Made by a program: the position numbers and the translations under genes. Positions 21,910 to 24,169 of a stretch of 24,169 nt of DNA are shown here, one piece after another. Source of the stretch: a virus; IMG/VR virus record IMGVR_UViG_3300020185_000260, positions 1-24,169 of that record, one strand, 5' to 3'. Position 1 is the first letter of the stretch. Every line of letters begins with the position of its first letter. Below the pieces are notes generated by a model. The model ran no database searches. It saw only the letters and a list, made by a program, of their open reading frames with translations, and had not been told where the DNA came from.

Positions 21910-22438
21910 CAGTCGGCTCCAAGTACGCAGTTTCTTTACCCGCAATCTTGACGAGCTCTTCGTCTGATAGGCGTTCCAGCTGTTTAGTTGTTGCATTAAT
22001 ATTTACATTCACCTGCGCTTGCGGCTCCGGTTGAATCAGACCGTGGAGCTTTACTAAGCTGTCGGTGGTGTTTTTCATTTCTGTGGCATTTGCCGACGCG
22101 TTGTACGCCTCCATATACATAGAGTGCGCGTTGGTAATACCAAACCTGACTTCTTCTCTAGCTTGCTCTCGGAAATAGCCAAGGGCCTTCTGCATCTCTG
22201 GGCGACGCATCGCCTGTAGTGCGTGGTCGTAACTTTTATATCCCGCAGCGCGAGAGCCAGCTCGAATCGACATGCCTGACGCTACAAGCATGACCATCTT
22301 CTCCTGCTGCATGGTTAATGCACCAAGCGCAATGCCCATGTACGGCATGCGTGCTTGGAATTCAGTGTGAGTAAGGTCGACGCCTTTACTAATGGAGTCG
22401 ATTACTTCCTCCTGCGCCTCTGAAACTTTTGAACCCAT
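21899..22438 (-). CDS. terS: Terminase small subunit (179 aa)
   Basis: Residues about 40-85 form a helix-turn-helix of the small-terminase type (LTMQQEKMVMLVASGMSIRA, then GSRAAGYKSYDHALQAMRRP), which recognises the packaging site. A helical middle (about 85-130) fits the oligomerisation region. The tail ends in TKQLERLSDEELVKIAGKET, the kind of segment that contacts the large subunit. The gene immediately precedes terL and overlaps it by 11 nt. The ATG at 22438 overlaps the upstream gene by 50 nt and its ribosome site is weak, so its translation may depend on the upstream ribosome. Confidence 0.82.
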   Translation of the reverse strand: MGSKVSEAQEEVIDSISKGVDLTHTEFQARMPYMGIALGALTMQQEKMVMLVASGMSIRAGSRAAGYKSYDHALQAMRRPEMQKALGYFREQAREEVRFGITNAHSMYMEAYNASANATEMKNTTDSLVKLHGLIQPEPQAQVNVNINATTKQLERLSDEELVKIAGKETAYLEPTVGD

Positions 22439-22670
22439 CTAATAAGTTCTCATCGAGCCAAATAAACATAGGTGCGCGTTCACCCAGGCTAGCCATATCA
22501 AGCTCCTGTATAAACGCCCACAACGAGAGCTCTGAACCACTACTCTCTAATAATCTCTCTACGCGTGCGGCGTCATACACAAGTACTTCTTGGCCGCTTT
22601 CTCTTAGTCCAATACCTACTAAGGCTGCATATAACCCTTCAATCGCATAAGCCTCAGTAATCTCGGACAT
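22389..22670 (-). CDS. Small acidic protein of unknown function upstream of terS (93 aa)
   Basis: The sequence is acidic and helical at the start (MSEITEAYAIEGLYAALVGI). It has a repeat-free middle (VLVYDAARVERLLESSG), a hydrophobic patch RAPMFIWLDENLLDGF, and a tail that runs into the small terminase gene by 50 nt. I do not recognise the family. It is the first gene of the packaging operon after the promoter at 22677-22705. The predicted transcription start falls at or next to its ATG, so it may be translated with little or no leader. The ribosome site is poor (ACAGG). A packaging accessory role is a guess from position. Confidence 0.6.
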   Translation of the reverse strand: MSEITEAYAIEGLYAALVGIGLRESGQEVLVYDAARVERLLESSGSELSLWAFIQELDMASLGERAPMFIWLDENLLDGFKSFRGAGGSNRLH

Positions 22671-22676
22671 GCCTGT

Positions 22677-22705
22677 ATATTACCTGTACTAATATTTAAT
22701 CACAA
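22677..22705 (-). promoter_or_regulatory. Predicted late promoter for the packaging/head block
   Basis: Read on the minus strand: TTGTGA, 17-nt spacer containing ATATTA, then TAATAT. The core ATATTAG-N4-GGTAATATA is shared with the site at 2197-2225, differing only in the N4. Arms ATATTA and TAATAT are inverted copies, so the element could also be a regulator site. The -35 lies in the last codons of the HNH gene. The predicted start is about 22670. Confidence 0.55.
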
Positions 22706-23172
22706 GAGTAGTCATGCACAGTCTTTACCCACCACCAGAACATATCTGTAGATAAAGTATGTCGCATGATGTTGATGCGGTAGGCAACAAGACGCACGTT
22801 TTGCCTGGTGTAACCTTCGTCGTTATTAATCCTGTCGATGGATGCGTTGAAATCTTTAGTGCCCGTCCCATCGCAGTGATGAGTAAGCGCAACGCCTGAC
22901 ACAGCGCATTTCCCACCCTGCTCTTCCCACGCACTTAGTATTTCTGACACCGACAACGTAAAACTATGCGTCTTGCTACGTTTATTTTTAGATTTCGATA
23001 GCAGGTTCCTGAGATAAGGCTCATACGACGCGCTCATGCTCTCATAGCGCCTTCGATTTTTCTGAAGCATGAGGCATGGTGTGCATTTCTTGCGTCGAGT
23101 ACCAGTTGGATACGCATTGAATTCGCTTTCTGGTAATTCTTTGTTACAGGTCGTACAGACTCGTAATGTCAC
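22696..23172 (-). CDS. HNH-type endonuclease with N-terminal zinc ribbon (158 aa)
   Basis: The N terminus has a zinc ribbon, CTTCNKELPESEFNAY then KKCTPC (about residues 6-33). The C-terminal half carries an HNH-type core: GKCAVSG (about 87-93), NASIDRINNDEGYTRQNVRL and a final NIMRH. The usual first His is replaced by the IDRIN form common in phage HNH enzymes. The start is GTG at 23172, with GGAGG 6 nt upstream. HNH proteins encoded next to terminase genes are known to help packaging cleavage in some phages, HK97 being the studied case, so a packaging role is as likely as a homing one. Its stop codon lies directly against the packaging promoter. Confidence 0.82.
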   Translation of the reverse strand: MTLRVCTTCNKELPESEFNAYPTGTRRKKCTPCLMLQKNRRRYESMSASYEPYLRNLLSKSKNKRSKTHSFTLSVSEILSAWEEQGGKCAVSGVALTHHCDGTGTKDFNASIDRINNDEGYTRQNVRLVAYRINIMRHTLSTDMFWWWVKTVHDYSCD

Positions 23173-23441
23173 GGCCTGCCTCCATGAGTAGCTTACCTAG
23201 GAAGATAGGGCTTAAAAAAAATATTGCAAAAAAAAATTTGAAAACTATTTCTGAATCGCTGACGCACTGTCTCCCTGCCGGACTATTACACGCCCCTTTC
23301 CCCCGATTTCTTATCTGGAACCTTGTTTCATATCGATTTACATGAACCTTGTCCCGTCAGTAACCCCTTACGACTGCTCGTTCCTCGCATTCGAGCATAA
23401 AAGTATGTGAGCTATGTTGCTCAATTACTTGGAGATATACC
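23173..23441. other. Divergent intergenic switch region between late and leftmost plus-strand genes
   Basis: This 269-nt stretch separates the minus-strand late block from the plus-strand small genes. It holds an AT-rich core with A8 and A9 tracts (23214-23221 and 23228-23236), a candidate minus promoter, and a GCTCG/CGAGC inverted repeat (23376-23396). A TGAGC/GCTCA hairpin (23408-23423) lies just before the ribosome site of the first plus gene. I see no convincing plus-strand -35/-10 pair, no tRNA and no open reading frame with a good start. Confidence 0.6.
23202..23229 (-). promoter_or_regulatory. Candidate sigma70-type promoter for the HNH gene
   Basis: On the minus strand: TTGCAA (23224-23229), a 16-nt AT-rich spacer, TATCTT (23202-23207). 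The start would be about 20 nt before the GTG. The flanking A8 and A9 tracts would bend the DNA, which often strengthens promoters. It does not carry the ATATTA spacer element of the three late promoters. Confidence 0.35.
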
Positions 23442-23642
23442 ATGCTTGGAGATTACTCAGTTACCTTCACCGATGAGGTGCTCAACCACGACGCCCCCGA
23501 CCAACTGGCCCTTCCGTTTGGTCAGCTTGAATCAGAGTTCAACGAGTACTCAGAGTTCTTCAGTGCTTGCTTCATGCACTCCGACGACCCGCTGCAATCC
23601 TTCATCCGCTATGAACTTAACCGCATGGAGCATGACTCATGA
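23442..23642 (+). CDS. Small acidic phage protein, first gene of the plus-strand cluster (66 aa)
   Basis: The ATG at 23442 has GGAG 7 nt upstream, within TTGGAGATATACC. The protein is acidic, starts MLGDYSVTFTDEVLNHDAPD and has a hydrophobic-aromatic middle with EYSEFFSACFMHSDD. It ends RMEHDS. The last codons are supplied by the repeated junction sequence that also carries the start of the next gene. No domain is recognised. Location next to the divergent region, small size and opposite strand fit an early, host-directed accessory gene; this is inference. Confidence 0.7.
   Translation: MLGDYSVTFTDEVLNHDAPDQLALPFGQLESEFNEYSEFFSACFMHSDDPLQSFIRYELNRMEHDS
23624..23642 (+). repeat. Gene-junction repeat, copy 1
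   Basis: The 19-mer CATGGAGCATGACTCATGA ends one gene (codons Met-Glu-His-Asp-Ser-stop), provides GGAG as ribosome site and gives the overlapping ATGA start of the next gene. It is identical to copies 2 and 3. Confidence 0.95.
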
Positions 23643-23848
23643 GATTCCACAAGTTCGACATCCCTCGTCCCGAACAGATGCAGCAAGCCTTCGACTTCAT
23701 GGACCTCGACAAAGAACAGCAGAATGAAGCAGTCATTGAGATCTACAAAGCGGCAGCTGCTGCCTCTGCCCACGACATCGTCGACACCGTCAAGCGCAAC
23801 CCCGGCAAGTTCCTCACTGCCTTCCTCGCTGGCGCATTCACTTTCTAA
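23639..23848 (+). CDS. Small helical protein of unknown function (69 aa)
   Basis: The ATG overlaps the previous stop as ATGA, with GGAG 8 nt upstream inside the junction repeat. The N terminus is polar and helical (PRPEQMQQAFDFMDLDKEQQ). An Ala-rich segment follows, then a C-terminal hydrophobic stretch (FLTAFLAGAFTF, residues 58-69) preceded by KRNPGK. The KxNPxKxLxAFLAG ending resembles small membrane-anchored or DUF883-like tails. It is the only complete gene of the four that does not end in MEHDS; its stop is followed by an independent TTGGAG ribosome site. Function unknown. Confidence 0.7.
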   Translation: MRFHKFDIPRPEQMQQAFDFMDLDKEQQNEAVIEIYKAAAAASAHDIVDTVKRNPGKFLTAFLAGAFTF

Positions 23849-23860
23849 TTGGAGATCATC

Positions 23861-24070
23861 ATGAAAGCATTCATCACAATCGCTCTTTCCTGCCTAACCG
23901 TCTACGGCCTTGGCATCGCTTACGCCGCATCAACCCAATCCGTCGTTCAACCCAGCGACATCTCAGCCGACTACATCTGCATCAAAGACACGATGCCTGA
24001 CGCTTACATCTGCCTACCCAAAGCAGAGAACCCTGTCCCTTGGTATCTCAACATGGAGCATGACTCATGA
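23861..24070 (+). CDS. Small secreted protein with signal peptide and two cysteines (69 aa)
   Basis: The ATG at 23861 follows TTGGAGATCATC, an ideal ribosome site; an in-frame TTG at 23849 overlaps that site and is not the start. Residues 1-22 form a Sec-type signal (MKAFITIALSCLTVYGLGIA, then YA), with cleavage likely after AYA. The mature part of about 46 residues has two cysteines 12 apart (ICIKDTMPDAYIC), which could form a disulfide in the periplasm. A lipobox is not convincing. It ends NMEHDS through the second junction repeat. A periplasmic or surface role such as superinfection exclusion is possible but unproven. Confidence 0.7.
   Translation: MKAFITIALSCLTVYGLGIAYAASTQSVVQPSDISADYICIKDTMPDAYICLPKAENPVPWYLNMEHDS
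24049..24070 (+). repeat. Gene-junction repeat, copy 2
   Basis: The same junction sequence as copy 1, here identical to copy 3 over 22 bases (CAAC plus the shared 18-mer). It ends the secreted-protein gene and starts the 28-codon gene through ATGA. Copies 2 and 3 are 83 bp apart and frame that gene. Confidence 0.95.
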
Positions 24071-24153
24071 TTCAGTTCACAATACTCATGGGGGTCTTAT
24101 TGGCCTCTGTCTTTCTCGCCATAGTTCTTGCCAACATGGAGCATGACTCATGA
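24067..24153 (+). CDS. Single-helix membrane microprotein (28 aa)
   Basis: This is a very short gene between junction repeats 2 and 3. It starts at the ATG overlapping the previous TGA, with GGAG 8 nt upstream. After MIQF comes one continuous hydrophobic helix (TILMGVLLASVFLAIVLA, residues 5-22), then NMEHDS. The length and single helix resemble phage and bacterial membrane microproteins that modulate host membrane proteins. Its reality is supported by coupled start, ribosome site and the shared ending, not by homology. Confidence 0.6.
   Translation: MIQFTILMGVLLASVFLAIVLANMEHDS
24132..24153 (+). repeat. Gene-junction repeat, copy 3
   Basis: Identical to copy 2 over 22 bases. It ends the 28-codon gene and provides ribosome site and ATGA start for the next gene. 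Confidence 0.95.
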
Positions 24154-24169
24154 ACCATGCACCTACCGA
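24150..24169 (+). CDS. Start of a further plus-strand gene (partial, right edge)
   Basis: Only six full codons are visible (MNHAPT). The ATG overlaps the preceding TGA and has the same GGAG-8 nt-ATG context as the other repeat-linked starts. It is included because the junction logic predicts it; the product cannot be known from this window. Confidence 0.45.

Noticed and set aside
21909-21996. Upstream ATG extension of the large terminase
   Set aside because: It overlaps the small subunit by 98 nt and adds residues without likeness to terminases; a TTG with a well-placed GGAG is available.
23407-23727. 106-codon plus-strand frame overlapping the first two small genes
   Set aside because: It begins before the GGAG ribosome site of 23442, and the small genes' coupled ATGA junction is the better explanation; the product is Pro/Ser/Thr-rich noise.
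1-24169. tRNA genes, integrase, insertion sequences, attachment sites
   Set aside because: I looked for cloverleaf-like stretches, recombinase motifs and terminal inverted repeats with transposase frames and found none.

Overview
This window is part of the genome of a tailed double-stranded DNA phage, most likely a short-tailed (podovirus-type) phage of a Gram-negative, probably aquatic bacterium. That rests on a P22-like portal, an N4-gp56/DUF4043-type major capsid protein, adaptor proteins followed directly by very large internal (ejection) proteins, and the absence of a tape measure, tail tube or sheath. No integrase, tRNA, rRNA, CRISPR array or host gene is visible. The host assignment is inference from gene types, not from a marker.

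Almost the whole window (1-23172) is a late block on the minus strand. From upstream (right) to downstream (left) it holds: a GTG-started HNH nuclease; a 93-residue unknown protein; the small and large terminase subunits; portal; an acidic scaffold; four small, extremely basic proteins; the major capsid protein with a long structured leader and a textbook UUCG-loop terminator; a small head protein; two adaptor-type proteins; a possible GNAT-like protein; three candidate internal virion proteins; a 1960-residue ejection protein with a peptidoglycan-hydrolase-like start and a central HEIGH metallopeptidase motif; a lysis cassette (3TM holin, second membrane protein, M15 endolysin); and a fibre/baseplate group running off the left edge. 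Genes are packed with 1-8 nt gaps or overlaps.

At the right end, after a 269-nt AT-rich divergent region (23173-23441), transcription turns to the plus strand. Here lies a run of tiny genes (66, 69, 69 and 28 codons, then a partial one). Three of them end with the same DNA sequence encoding Met-Glu-His-Asp-Ser-stop, which also carries the Shine-Dalgarno and the overlapping ATGA start of the next gene. This repeated junction is the most distinctive feature of the window.

Regulation that can be read from the sequence: three minus-strand promoters share the layout -35 / 17-nt spacer containing ATATTA / TAATAT and lie upstream of the terminase block, the capsid gene and the fibre block. This suggests coordinated late control. 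The capsid leader has a hairpin whose loop is complementary to the capsid Shine-Dalgarno.
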